DNA from: Streptomyces sp. CA-210063 | GTDB taxonomy: Bacteria > Actinomycetota > Actinomycetes > Streptomycetales > Streptomycetaceae | DNA: 64,000 nucleotides | Direction of reading: 5' to 3' | Assembly: GCF_024612015.1 (NCBI RefSeq) | Contig: NZ_CP102512.1 | Coordinates: 4,464,001 to 4,528,000, forward strand | Part shown: positions 20,824 to 29,963 of the stretch, one piece after another | Layout: every line of letters starts with the position of its first letter | Position numbering within the stretch: the stretch's first letter is position 1 | Notes under the pieces: model-generated | The model's input: the letters and a program-made list of their open reading frames with translations, nothing else | Database searches by the model: none | Told to the model about the DNA's origin: nothing | Position numbers and translations under genes: made by a program

Positions 20824-23454
20824 GTGTCAGGCCCTCTCCTCCCCGCGGCACGCTGCCACGCGGTGCGCGTGCGCTTGGACCGTTCCCCGGACTCGGCGGC
20901 CCCTGAGGGGCTGTGGACGGAGGACGTACCCGTGCCGGCGGCGGACGCGCTCGCCGAGCGGCGCCGCGCCGCCGAACTCGCCCGCCCCGCCGACGGACCG
21001 CGCGGAGTCCTGCTGCGCTACGCCGACGGCCCGTGCGACCTGATCCTCGTGGCCCCGCGCGACCGGTGGGACCGCAGGGCCCTCGCACGTCTGGCGGCCG
21101 GCGAGTCCGTCGAAGCGAACACCCGGCGACCCGTCCCCGAGGCATCCTCGTTCGCTCCCGCCCCCGCCTGGGGGCTCGGCCACGACGGCCCCACCGTCCC
21201 TCACCTCTTCTCCCTGGACGAAGGGGGCGACGAGGCGAGCTGGCTCGCGGCCCTCGCCGTCACCCTGCGCCGCTACGACCCCGAGACCTCGCCGGTCATC
21301 GGCACGGACCACGGCTCCTTCACCGTGCGGGAAGCCCCCACGCTCGGTGAGCTGAAGCCCACGGCCACGGACGGGCCCGCGCTCGTCGGCCTGCTCTTCG
21401 ACGAGGCGGAGCTGCCCGGCGTGTACGTGCCCTGTCTGGCACCGCCGTTCGCGCTCACCCTGTCGGTCTTCAAGGACGCCGACGGCTGGCGGCTGCGCTG
21501 CGACCACGTCGGCGGACACGTCTCCACGGAGATCGCCGCACAGTTCACCCGGCACCTGGTGCGAGTGCACCGGCATGTCCTGCGTTCTCCCCGGACCGCG
21601 GTCGACGACATCGATCTGCTGGACGAGGCCGAACGCGACCGCGTGGCGGCACTCGGTCGCCCGCCCCGCCGTCTGGTCACCACGGCGATGAGCGTGCCCG
21701 AGGCGTTCACACGGATCGTGGCGGCGGCTCCGGACCGCATCGCCGTCGCCGAGGGCGGCGCCGGCCTGACCTACCGCGAACTCGACGACCGTGCCGCTCG
21801 GTTGGCACGGGGCCTGCGCGAGCACGGTGTCACGGCCGGCGACCGGGTGGGCGTGTGCCTGGAGCGCACCGCCGAACTCGTCGTCACCCTCCTCGCCGTG
21901 CTGAAGGCCGGCGCGACCTACGTGCCCGTCGACCCCGCCTACCCGGCGGACCGGCTCGCCCACACGGCACGGGACGCGGGACTGGGCGTGGTGATCACCC
22001 GCCTGCCGGAGTTCCCGGAGGTGACAGGTTGCGTGCCGATGACACCGGACGAGCTGCTCGACACGGCGCCGGAGCCCGGCGACGCCCCGGTCCCGCCGGC
22101 CACCGTCACACCGGACACCGCCGCCTACGTCATCTACACCTCCGGCTCCACCGGCCGCCCCAAGGGCGTCGAGGTGCCGCACCGCAACGTGATCGCCCTG
22201 ATCGACGCGACCCGCGACGAGTACGGGCTCGGCGAAGCGGACGTATGGACCTGGTTCCACTCCAGTGCCTTCGACTTCTCGGTATGGGAGATCTGGGGCT
22301 GCCTGCTGACCGGCGGACGGCTGGTCGTGGTGCCGTACTTCGTCTCCCGGGAACCCGACCGTTTCCGCGATCTGCTGGTGTCCGAGAAGGTCACCGTGCT
22401 GAGCCAGACCCCGTCGGCCTTCGCCCAGCTGCTGGACGTGGACCACACCGAGGTCGGGGTCCGGTTGGTCGTGTTCGGCGGCGAACCACTCGACGCGCGC
22501 ATGCTGCTGCCCTGGTTCGACCGGCACCCCGAGTCGGTGTGCCGGACGGTGAACATGTTCGGCATCACCGAGACCACCGTCCACGTCACCGAGCAGACCC
22601 TCACCCGGCGACTGGCGCTCGCCGGCACCCGGTCCGTGGGACGCGCCCTGCCCGGCTGGCACCTCTACGTGCTGGACGCGGCCGGACGCCTGCTGCCGCC
22701 CGGAGTGGCGGGCGAGATCCACGTCGGCGGCGCCGGAGTCGCGCTCGGCTACCTGGGCCGGCCGGACCTGACCGCGCAGCGGTTCGTACCCGACCCGGTC
22801 ACCGGCGGCATCATGTACCGCAGCGGCGATCTGGGACGCCTCCGCCCGGACGGCTGCCTCGAACACCTCGGGCGCATCGACAGCCAGGTGAAGATCCGCG
22901 GCTTCCGCATCGAGCTGGACGAGATCCGCTCGGTCCTGCTGGAGGACCCGGACGTGCGGACGGCGGCCGTCGTGGTGCGCCGCGTCGACCCGGCCGATGC
23001 CGCCACCGCCCGGATCGACGCCTACGTGGTCCTCTCCGGCGGCGACCCCGGCACAGTCCGCAAGCGGGCAGCCGGCATCCTCCCCGACCACATGCTCCCC
23101 ACCACGGTCACCTCCTTGGACGCGCTCCCGCTGACGCCCAACGGAAAGCTCGACCCGGAACGGCTCCCCGCACCCGCCGCGCCCGCCGCGCCCCGCCCGC
23201 CGGCGCGGGACACCGGGCCCGTCACCGACGACGTCGACCTCACCGAGCGGCTGCGGGAGATCTGGAGCGAGGTCCTGGGCGTGCCGGTCGGCCTGGACGA
23301 CGACTTCTTCGAGCTGGGCGGCAACTCCCTGTTCGCCGTCCGCATAGGTGCGGCCCTGCGCGCGCGGGGCCTGCCGTCGCTGCGGCTGAAGGAGCTGTAC
23401 CGCCGTCCGACCATCCGGGAAACCGTCAGCGGCCTCGCGACCTCGGGCGGCTGA
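20824..23454 (+). CDS. Free-standing NRPS protein: partial C, A (Thr-like code), T
   Basis: The 876-residue protein starts at GTG 20824 after AAGGAG. Residues 1-270 resemble a condensation domain that has lost the HHxxxDG active site (the C-terminal half is recognisable before DIDLLDEAERDRV). Residues of about 285-770 are an adenylation domain ([44 protein letters not shown]). A carrier domain follows (DDFFELGGNSL). I read the pocket code as D-F-W-S-V-G-M-V-H-K, close to the established threonine code DFWNIGMVHK. It should adenylate Thr and load it on its own T domain. With no functional C domain it cannot elongate by itself, so it probably supplies the A-less module 2 of NRPS-1 in trans, as SyrB1 does for syringomycin. 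Confidence 0.92.
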   Translation: MSGPLLPAARCHAVRVRLDRSPDSAAPEGLWTEDVPVPAADALAERRRAAELARPADGPRGVLLRYADGPCDLILVAPRDRWDRRALARLAAGESVEANTRRPVPEASSFAPAPAWGLGHDGPTVPHLFSLDEGGDEASWLAALAVTLRRYDPETSPVIGTDHGSFTVREAPTLGELKPTATDGPALVGLLFDEAELPGVYVPCLAPPFALTLSVFKDADGWRLRCDHVGGHVSTEIAAQFTRHLVRVHRHVLRSPRTAVDDIDLLDEAERDRVAALGRPPRRLVTTAMSVPEAFTRIVAAAPDRIAVAEGGAGLTYRELDDRAARLARGLREHGVTAGDRVGVCLERTAELVVTLLAVLKAGATYVPVDPAYPADRLAHTARDAGLGVVITRLPEFPEVTGCVPMTPDELLDTAPEPGDAPVPPATVTPDTAAYVIYTSGSTGRPKGVEVPHRNVIALIDATRDEYGLGEADVWTWFHSSAFDFSVWEIWGCLLTGGRLVVVPYFVSREPDRFRDLLVSEKVTVLSQTPSAFAQLLDVDHTEVGVRLVVFGGEPLDARMLLPWFDRHPESVCRTVNMFGITETTVHVTEQTLTRRLALAGTRSVGRALPGWHLYVLDAAGRLLPPGVAGEIHVGGAGVALGYLGRPDLTAQRFVPDPVTGGIMYRSGDLGRLRPDGCLEHLGRIDSQVKIRGFRIELDEIRSVLLEDPDVRTAAVVVRRVDPADAATARIDAYVVLSGGDPGTVRKRAAGILPDHMLPTTVTSLDALPLTPNGKLDPERLPAPAAPAAPRPPARDTGPVTDDVDLTERLREIWSEVLGVPVGLDDDFFELGGNSLFAVRIGAALRARGLPSLRLKELYRRPTIRETVSGLATSGG

Positions 23455-23488
23455 CCCCCGCGCCGCCGGCCTGGAACAACCGCCCAGG

Positions 23489-24325
23489 TCAGCGGCCGGG
23501 CGGGAACACCGCCGTCGCGGCCGCGTCACCTGACACGGTGCCGGCGGTACGGGCCAGGAAGGCCGTGATCAGCGCGGCCCACCGGGCCGGTCGCTCGGCG
23601 GCGATGGCGTGGCCGCAGTCCAGGGTGGCCAGTTCGGCGCCGGGGATGCCGTCGGCCAGCTCACGGGAGTGTGCCGGGGTGGTGAGCACGTCTTCCAGCG
23701 GCGAGACGACCAGGGTGGGCACCTTGATCGCGGGCAGGTCGGCTGTCACGTCGAGGGTGTCGAAGAGCGCCAGCTGCTGGTCGGTCCCGGGTGGCAGACC
23801 GGCCGCGAAGAGGGTGAGCTGCTCCTCCAGCTCCTCCGGGGTGCGTTCGTCCAGCCAGCTCGCGCCCCCGACCACCAGGGACAGGTAGGCCGCCAGCGTG
23901 CGGCTGTCGTCCGTGCGGCCGAGCGCCCGCCAGACGTCGATGACCAGCCGCAGCCGGGCGTTGGGCCGGGCGAACCCGGACGACAGGACGAGGGCGGTCA
24001 CCCGGTCCGGGTGCCGTACCGCCGCCCGTACGGCGACGGTCGTTCCCATGGAGAAGCCCGACACGGCGAAGGTCGACGCGCCCGCCCGGACCCCGGCCGC
24101 CACCACGTGGTCGGCGAGGGCGTCCAGGGACAGGGGGGCGTCCGACAGCGGGGTGTCGCCGGAGCCCGGGTAGTCCGGGCCGATGACCGTGTGCCGCCGG
24201 GCCAGCTCGTCCAGGACGGGGCCGTAGCTGTCCCGTACGTCGCTGCCGGCGCCGTGCGCCAGGACCACGGCCGGTCCCGAGCCCACGACGAGGGGGGCGG
24301 GCGAACTGAACTGAGAGTGCGTCAT
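23489..24325 (-). CDS. Alpha/beta hydrolase
   Basis: A 278-residue single-domain alpha/beta hydrolase with oxyanion-hole VVLAHGAGSDVRDSYGP, nucleophile elbow GFSMG (Ser about residue 102) and terminal LDCGHAIAAERP carrying the catalytic His. It converges with the Thr-type A-T gene, leaving 34 bp between their stops. The 20-bp inverted repeat containing CTACT-N6-AGTAG lies about 77 bp upstream of its ATG, which suggests it belongs to the cluster regulon. Hydrolysis, transacylation and proofreading are all possible and the substrate is unknown. The nucleophile is Ser rather than the Cys of SyrC-type transferases. Confidence 0.82.
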   Translation of the reverse strand: MTHSQFSSPAPLVVGSGPAVVLAHGAGSDVRDSYGPVLDELARRHTVIGPDYPGSGDTPLSDAPLSLDALADHVVAAGVRAGASTFAVSGFSMGTTVAVRAAVRHPDRVTALVLSSGFARPNARLRLVIDVWRALGRTDDSRTLAAYLSLVVGGASWLDERTPEELEEQLTLFAAGLPPGTDQQLALFDTLDVTADLPAIKVPTLVVSPLEDVLTTPAHSRELADGIPGAELATLDCGHAIAAERPARWAALITAFLARTAGTVSGDAAATAVFPPGR

Positions 24326-24399
24326 CCGTGCACGCTAACCGGGTGCCGGGGGGGCACCGGGACGGCGTTCCGTCGGCTTCGCGGCGTTATGCCGGGCGC

Positions 24400-24419
24400 G
24401 GCTACTCGAACGAGTAGCC
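24400..24419. promoter_or_regulatory. Inverted repeat with core CTACT-N6-AGTAG, probable operator
   Basis: GGCTACTCG and CGAGTAGCC are perfect 9-bp arms around AA. The inner 16 bp (24402-24417) match the palindrome at 32571-32586 upstream of NRPS-2 at 13 of 16 positions, including all ten bases of the outer CTACT/AGTAG arms. It lies in the 231-bp gap between the DAO gene and the hydrolase gene, about 77 bp from the hydrolase ATG. There is no U-run, so a terminator reading is less attractive. The 16-bp length with CT...AG ends resembles known operators of LuxR-type activators such as PimM. Binding by the local LuxR protein is inference. Confidence 0.6.
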
Positions 24420-24556
24420 ACGCCTGCGCGGACATGGCCCGCCCGGCGGATCCGGCGGCGGAGCGCATCGGCTCCCGGGCGGGTGGCTGCCCGGACCGGT
24501 GACGAGGCGGCCCGCCGCAGGGCCGGGACCGGCAGCAGGGCGGAGGTGCCCCGGAC

Positions 24557-25996
24557 TCAGCGGCGGAAGGCGGACGGGTCGATGGACATCAGCCGTGTGA
24601 CCGGCCCCGGTACGAACGCTCCCCGGTCCTCCCGCCTCTCCACCGCCCGCAGTGCCGCGAGGGCCAGGTGGGAGCCGGCGTACCGCACCGGCTCGCCGGG
24701 GAGGGCGCCGCCCGGGGGCCGGGCGAAGGCCGACCGGGACCACTCGTCGTGGGTGCCGAGCACGAGCGAGGCCAGAACTCTGGCCATCAGCCGGGAGGGG
24801 CCCACCCCGTCTCCCGAATACCCGGTGGCGTAGCAGACACCCGGCACGGAGCGCAGCCAACCGGCGAACGGTACCGAGGTGACCGCGTACTCCACCGGTG
24901 CCGTCCACATCATGTCCACCGGTACGTCCCGCAGGTCGGGGAAGAGCCGCAGGAACTGGCGCCGCACCTCGCCGGGGCGCCGGGCGCCGCCCCACATGGT
25001 GCTCGCGCCCGAGTTGCCGGGGGCCAGCCCGACGCCACCCTTGCCGAACACCAGTCGGCCGTCCGCAGTGGTGCGGTAGTAGTTCAGCCGCTTGCGGGCG
25101 TCGCACACGGAGGTCGCGTCCCGCCAGCCGATCTCGGCGAGCCGGTCCGGCACCGGCACCGTCAGGACCGTGTCGCTGGCCACCGTGACCATCCGGTCGG
25201 CCAGCTCCTCCAACTGGCCCGCCCAGGCGTTGATCGCCAACACGACCCGGTCGGCGCGAATCGTGGCGCGGGGTGCCACCGCCACAGTGGCGCCGTTCTC
25301 CCGGCGCAGCCCGGTCAGCGGGGTGTGCTCGTGAATCCGTACGCCTTGGTCCAGCGCCACGCGCCGCATGCCGCGTACCAGCTTGGCGGGCTGCAGCGTG
25401 GCGCAGTGGGGATCGGCCACCGCCCCGAAGTGGGACGGGGTGCCGACCGCCCGGCGCGCCTGGTCCGGGCTCAGTTCTCGCAGCGGCTCGACACCGGCCC
25501 GGGCCAGGTCCTCCAGGGTCGTGTGCCAGGCACCGCGCTGGGCCTTGGACGAGGCCGCCCACAGCCAGGGACCGCGCCGGTACTCGGCGTCGATGCCGTG
25601 TTCGTCGACGAAGTCCAGGATCTCGTCCACGGCCCGCTCGGACGCCTCCCCCAGGCGGCGTGCCTCCTCATGGTCGCTGAGGGCGACCAGGCTGCTGAAC
25701 CGGGCCCACATGGGCATCAGGTAACCGGCGTTGGCGCCGCTGGCGCCGCCTCCGCAGACATCGGCGTCGATCAGCACGATGTCGGTGCCGGGCGCCCGGC
25801 GCAGGATCTCCAGGGCGGTCCACAGGCCGGTGTAGCCGCCGCCGACTATGCAGATGTCACAGCGGACGTCGCCCCGCAGCGCGGGGGACTTTCCGTCGTC
25901 GGGTTGAGTCGCGAAGGCGTCCCGCAGCCAGGCGGTACGCCGTTCGGGGGCGGGCGCGTGGGCGGGCCAGGAGGACGGGAGTACCAGGGCGTTCAT
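24557..25996 (-). CDS. DAO-family FAD-dependent oxidoreductase
   Basis: At 479 residues, it has an N-terminal dinucleotide-binding motif CDICIVGGGYTGLWTA, the following acidic strand IVLIDAD and the GASGANAGYLMP segment typical of D-amino-acid-oxidase/OrdL/PuuB-like amine oxidases. C-terminal CYATGYSGDGVGPS is the family's second FAD contact. Such enzymes oxidise secondary amines or amino acids, giving an imine or aldehyde. An aldehyde dehydrogenase is encoded on the same strand about 1.9 kb upstream, so the two could act in sequence. The ATG at 25996 follows a 107-bp gap after the LuxR gene. Whether it makes a precursor for the peptide or belongs to unrelated catabolism is open. Confidence 0.87.
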   Translation of the reverse strand: MNALVLPSSWPAHAPAPERRTAWLRDAFATQPDDGKSPALRGDVRCDICIVGGGYTGLWTALEILRRAPGTDIVLIDADVCGGGASGANAGYLMPMWARFSSLVALSDHEEARRLGEASERAVDEILDFVDEHGIDAEYRRGPWLWAASSKAQRGAWHTTLEDLARAGVEPLRELSPDQARRAVGTPSHFGAVADPHCATLQPAKLVRGMRRVALDQGVRIHEHTPLTGLRRENGATVAVAPRATIRADRVVLAINAWAGQLEELADRMVTVASDTVLTVPVPDRLAEIGWRDATSVCDARKRLNYYRTTADGRLVFGKGGVGLAPGNSGASTMWGGARRPGEVRRQFLRLFPDLRDVPVDMMWTAPVEYAVTSVPFAGWLRSVPGVCYATGYSGDGVGPSRLMARVLASLVLGTHDEWSRSAFARPPGGALPGEPVRYAGSHLALAALRAVERREDRGAFVPGPVTRLMSIDPSAFRR

Positions 25997-26103
25997 CTGT
26001 TGTCTCCAGAAGTGGACGAGCGAGACACGGTGTGGACGGGGCGGCGGCCGGGCGGGCGGACGGGACCGACCGGCAGGGCGGCGGTGGCAGGGACGGGAGC
26101 GGC

Positions 26104-27627
26104 TCAGGAGGGGTCGGTGGTGGAGGTCGTGGAGGTCGTGGACGGGATGGAGGCGGTGAGGGGGGCCAGCAGGGCGGGGGCGAGTGGTGCGCCGGCCGGC
26201 GGACCGTGGTGTTCCGCGACCGCCCTGAGCAGGTCGATCCGGGAGTTCACCCCGTAGCTCTTGAAGAGCCGCCGCAGGTGGTAGTTGACGGTGTGCGGAG
26301 AGAGCCCGAGCCGGCTGGCCATCTGCTGGTTGGTCAGGCCCTCGGACACGAGGTGGACCACGTCCCGCTGCTGCCTGCTGAGCCGGGGCCCGCGGGCAGG
26401 GGCGGCTCTCTGCGCCGGGTGCGCCGCCGGTGTCCCGCACGCACCGTCGGCTCCCTCCGAGTCGGCTCGGGTTTCCGGCCCCGCGGGGCAGCCGGTGGCG
26501 GGCAGGGGCGACCCGCCGCCCGAGCGGTGGGCGCCGGTGGGGACGGGGCCGCGCCCGGCCACCGCACCGGGCCAAGGGGTGTCCCCGCCTCCCGCCGAGT
26601 CGTGCGGGCACCGCCGGACACCGCCGGCCGCGCGCAGCAGGGCGACCTCCTGGTGCAGCACCCGCTTGAGCGCGTTCGGCACCGCGTCGTGGACCGCCTG
26701 GCGCATGAGGTCGCTGTGGAAGGCGAGACGGTCGGCCGCGTGCCGCACCGCGCCGGTGGCGCACGCCTCCTCCATGACCGGCAGCAACGCGGAGAGCGGA
26801 CGGCCCAGCATGGCCGCCAGTTCGGTGTACTCCACCTCGGTCCCCAGGACGGCCGCCACGCTCAGGAACTGCCGGCACTCCCGGGAGAACTGGGCGAGCG
26901 TCGTGCGCACCCGGGCGCGCACCCGGTCCGGCAGCCGGTCGCCGGTCAGTTCGGCCTCGACGCCGTCGGTGCGGATGGTGCCCTCTTCCCGCATGCCGAC
27001 CAGCAGTTCGGTGAGCATCCGGGGGTGCCCGCCGGCCCGCCCCACCAAACGGGCCACCGCCGGACCGGGCGGGACGCCCAGGACGTCCGCCGCCAGTTCC
27101 AGCGCGGCCGCGGGGCCGAGCGGGCCCAGGGCGAGACGCTCGTAGCGGCGACGCGGGTCCGACAGCAGGGCGCCGCGCCGGTCCTGACCTGTGTCGGTGC
27201 GGTGTGCCGCCAGCCAGACGACCCGGTCGTGCTGGACGCCCCACCCGGCGAAGGGGCCGGGCATGGGCCCGGTACCCACGTCCAGGTCCTGGAACTCGTC
27301 CAGCACGACGAGCACCGGCTCACCAGGGGTGCGTGGGGCGGCGGGGACCCGGCGGCGGCCCGGAAGCGGGCCGGCCTGCCGGGCCCCGGGGATGCGGGGG
27401 ACCGGGGCATGGGCGTCGGCCGGTCCGGCCACGGCATAGCCCAGCCGCTCGGCCAGGTCCATGCACACGCGCAGGAACCGGGTTTTGCCGTAGCCCGGCG
27501 GCGCCTCCACGAGGACCAGGGCCGAACCGCCGAGGCGGGTCGCTTCGAGGACGGCGGCGAACCGGGCGAGTTCACGCTCGCGGCCGCGCAGCGGAGGATC
27601 GAGAGGAGGGGCGAGTGTCGAGAGCAT
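26104..27627 (-). CDS. LuxR-family transcriptional regulator with N-terminal ATPase domain
   Basis: This 507-residue protein has Walker A EAPPGYGKTRF (about residue 42), Walker B PVLVVLDEFQDL (about 105) and a C-terminal LuxR/GerE helix-turn-helix (LSRQQRDVVHLVSEGLTNQQMASRLGLSPHTVNYHLRRLF, about 420-460). It is half the length of classical LAL regulators (about 900 residues): the ATPase part is followed almost directly by a Gly/Pro-rich linker (about residues 345-415) and the HTH. The C-terminus ends in Ser-Thr-Thr triplets from a 9-bp repeat at about 26112-26140. It is the most likely cluster-situated activator and is a candidate binder of the CTACT-N6-AGTAG palindromes. Confidence 0.88.
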   Translation of the reverse strand: MLSTLAPPLDPPLRGRERELARFAAVLEATRLGGSALVLVEAPPGYGKTRFLRVCMDLAERLGYAVAGPADAHAPVPRIPGARQAGPLPGRRRVPAAPRTPGEPVLVVLDEFQDLDVGTGPMPGPFAGWGVQHDRVVWLAAHRTDTGQDRRGALLSDPRRRYERLALGPLGPAAALELAADVLGVPPGPAVARLVGRAGGHPRMLTELLVGMREEGTIRTDGVEAELTGDRLPDRVRARVRTTLAQFSRECRQFLSVAAVLGTEVEYTELAAMLGRPLSALLPVMEEACATGAVRHAADRLAFHSDLMRQAVHDAVPNALKRVLHQEVALLRAAGGVRRCPHDSAGGGDTPWPGAVAGRGPVPTGAHRSGGGSPLPATGCPAGPETRADSEGADGACGTPAAHPAQRAAPARGPRLSRQQRDVVHLVSEGLTNQQMASRLGLSPHTVNYHLRRLFKSYGVNSRIDLLRAVAEHHGPPAGAPLAPALLAPLTASIPSTTSTTSTTDPS

Positions 27628-27883
27628 GGGGTGACTCCCTGAAGGTCAGGACAGCTGCGAAGAGAGAGGCGGACACGGACGAGCCGGGCGGCCCGCGCTC
27701 GGCCCCCGAAGTGGTGCTACCGCCCGGCTCGTGGAACGCCGGTGCCGACACCGGGCTCGGCCCGTGGCGCGCCCATGCCGGAACCGCTCGGCTTCCGGGG
27801 CATCGGTGAGGGACACGCGCGCGGCTCCCGCGACGGGCGAGGCGGGGCTCATGCCAGGCCCGGCACACGCCGGCGCCGCGTGC

Positions 27884-29638
27884 TCAGCTCGTGGCGCGGT
27901 GACGCCGGACCCCCACCGTGTGGAACCGGCCGGAGACGAAGGCGGCGTCGCAGTACACCGCGTCGGCCGCTGGGTTCAGGCCCGTACCGTGCAGGTCGGA
28001 GTAGACGGCGGACTGGGTGATGTACCACTGGCCCATGAGATTGAACGACAGCATGACGCCGGCCTCGGCGCAGGCGTCCTCCAGGGCCGACTCGACGTCC
28101 GCCGAGGTGGTCCAGGCGCCGGCCGAAAGGGCTCCCCGCTCCCGGGCGGTACGCGCCAGCAGTTCGATGCCCGCGGCCGCCGAGTCGACAGCGACCGCGA
28201 AGTACACGGGGCCCAGCCACTCGGTGGACAGGGTGGCCAGGTCGCCGGGGCGCGTCCCGTCCAGCGTCACGACGGCAGGGGTGCGCACGACCGCTTCCGG
28301 GTGGTCGGGGTGGACCACCGCGCGCGGGGGCACGGCCACCTTGCCGAGCGCGCCCGACGCGGCCTTGTCGACACGTGTCAGCACCTCGGTCGAGAGGAGG
28401 GCGCCGAGGACGGAGACCGCGGTGGCGTCGTCCGCGAGCAGCTCCCGCAGCGCGGTGCCGAGGTCCGCCACCACCTGGTCGAAGGACCTGTGCCCCTCGT
28501 CGGTGGCGATGCCGTCGCGGGGGATCAGCAGGTTCTGCGGGCTGGTGCAGAGCTGGCCGCTGTAGAGGGCGAGCCCGAAGGCCAGGTTGGCCAGCATGCC
28601 CCGGTAGTCGTCGGTGGAATCGATGAGCAGGCTGTTGACGGCCGAGGTGCTGGTGAACACCCGTGCCTGGGTGGCGTTTCGGCGCAGCCAGTCACCGAAG
28701 GCGGTGGTGCCCGCGTAGTCCACGATCCGTACATCGGGGTGAACGGCGAGGTGGCGGGCCAGGCCCTCGCCGGGCCGTTCGGCGGCCAGGCACACCAGAT
28801 TCGGGTCGAATCCCGCCTCGCGCAGCACCTCCCTGGCCGTCCGCACCGTCAGCGCGAGCGGCAGTACGGCGCTCGGGTGCGGCTTGACCAGGACGGGGTT
28901 ACCGGTCGCCAGTGAGGCGAAGAGGCCGGGGTAGCCGTTCCAGGCGGGGAAGACGCTGTTGCCGATCGATAACGACACACCGCGCGGCCGGAGCGTGAAC
29001 GTCTTGTCCAGGACGAAGGGCCCGCTGCCCGGCATGGGCTTGCTCCACACGAAGGAGCCGGGCAGCCGGGTCTGCTCCTCCACCGCCCAGGCGACGGCCT
29101 CCAGCCCCCGGTCCTGGGCGTGTACGGCTCCGGCGTGGAAGGCCATGACCGGGTTGTGGCCGCTGGTGTGTTCGGCGGCGAGGGCCAACTCGTGTGCCCG
29201 GGCGTTGAGGCGGGCCAGGATCTCCACGCACACGGCCGCTCGGGCCGTCACCCCCGCATCCCGCCATTGCGGCATGGCGCGCCGCATGGCGGGCAGCAGG
29301 ACCCCGGGGTCGTGGTGCGGGTAGGAAATGGCCAGTTCGGGCCCGTACGGGGACCGCTCGCCGCCGTCGGCGGGAGCGGGTCCGACGAGGCCGTCCCTTC
29401 CTGGCTGGCCGAGGTCGAAGACCTGCCCGCGCAGGGCCGCGAGCGCGGCCCGGGCACGGGCCTCCGCGTCGGGGCCGTAGGCGCCGGGGTTCTCCGGATA
29501 GGGCGACCAGTGCGCCCGGGTACGAATGGTCTCCCGGGCCCGGTCGAGGGTCGGCCGGTGACGGTGCGTCAGCTCCCGTACCACGGCCGTGAGGTGCCGT
29601 CGGCTCCCGGTGGCGGTCGGTATGCCGGATGTTCCCAC
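27884..29638 (-). CDS. Aldehyde dehydrogenase, PaaN-like
   Basis: I chose GTG 29638 because GGAGGAG (29646-29652) lies 7 bp upstream, giving 584 residues. An in-frame start at 29677 is possible but lacks a ribosome site. The protein resembles the phenylacetic-acid-degradation PaaN family of ALDH-fold proteins: LRPRGVSLSIGNSVFPAWNGYPG, ASLATGNPVLVKPHPSAVLP, and FGLALYSGQLCTSPQNLLIP, where the Cys is the catalytic nucleophile. It would oxidise an aldehyde to an acid or thioester. No other phenylacetate genes are visible, so the symbol is not transferred. Its neighbours are LuxR (same strand, 256 bp downstream) and the MFS gene upstream. Confidence 0.82.
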   Translation of the reverse strand: MGTSGIPTATGSRRHLTAVVRELTHRHRPTLDRARETIRTRAHWSPYPENPGAYGPDAEARARAALAALRGQVFDLGQPGRDGLVGPAPADGGERSPYGPELAISYPHHDPGVLLPAMRRAMPQWRDAGVTARAAVCVEILARLNARAHELALAAEHTSGHNPVMAFHAGAVHAQDRGLEAVAWAVEEQTRLPGSFVWSKPMPGSGPFVLDKTFTLRPRGVSLSIGNSVFPAWNGYPGLFASLATGNPVLVKPHPSAVLPLALTVRTAREVLREAGFDPNLVCLAAERPGEGLARHLAVHPDVRIVDYAGTTAFGDWLRRNATQARVFTSTSAVNSLLIDSTDDYRGMLANLAFGLALYSGQLCTSPQNLLIPRDGIATDEGHRSFDQVVADLGTALRELLADDATAVSVLGALLSTEVLTRVDKAASGALGKVAVPPRAVVHPDHPEAVVRTPAVVTLDGTRPGDLATLSTEWLGPVYFAVAVDSAAAGIELLARTARERGALSAGAWTTSADVESALEDACAEAGVMLSFNLMGQWYITQSAVYSDLHGTGLNPAADAVYCDAAFVSGRFHTVGVRRHRATS

Positions 29639-29891
29639 TTTGGTGCTCCTCCGCTGCGTAAGACACGAGCGAGCCACGCCGGGTGGGGGTGGCAGGACCG
29701 CGGTTGTGCACGCATGGCTCCCCCGAGCTCCCGTGGTCGCGTCTCAATGGACTGGACGATGACCATTCATTCATGACAATGGGCACAAAAGGCAAGAGTT
29801 TGTTTTAAATGAGCATAGATTCGTAAAGTTCTAGCCAAACTTTGGCAGAACCATCGAGTCCGAGTGACGCCTCATCAGGGTTCGACGGAAG
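29639..29891. promoter_or_regulatory. AT-rich intergenic stretch upstream of the aldehyde dehydrogenase gene
   Basis: No gene is visible. Positions 29775-29850 are strikingly AT-rich for this genome, with a TTTTAAA tract. On the minus strand, TTTGGC then TATGCT about 16 bp later is a possible promoter for the aldehyde dehydrogenase gene, giving a long leader. No palindrome matching the CTACT-N6-AGTAG motif occurs here. Confidence 0.4.
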
Positions 29892-29929
29892 GGCCACCGG
29901 GCCCCCTCGATCGAGGGGGCCCGGTGGCC
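29892..29929. terminator. Perfect 38-bp palindrome, terminator of the MFS gene
   Basis: The arm GGCCACCGGGCCCCCTCGA is followed directly by its exact complement, giving 19 bp of perfect inverted repeat about 35 bp past the MFS stop (minus strand). No U-run follows, which is usual for Streptomyces terminators. It would also block reverse transcription. Confidence 0.75.
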
Positions 29930-29963
29930 GACGGGGGGACGGCGACCACCGGGCCGGGTCCGC

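Noticed and set aside
19161-24325. SyrC-like Cys aminoacyl-transferase for trans-loading module 2
   Set aside because: Both alpha/beta hydrolases here have Ser nucleophiles (GHSLG and GFSMG), so neither has the Cys of the known transferase. Transfer, if real, must work differently or use a gene outside the window.
26112-26140. Short tandem repeat as a CRISPR array or iteron
   Set aside because: Only about three 9-bp units inside a coding region, with no spacers. I saw no CRISPR array anywhere in the window.
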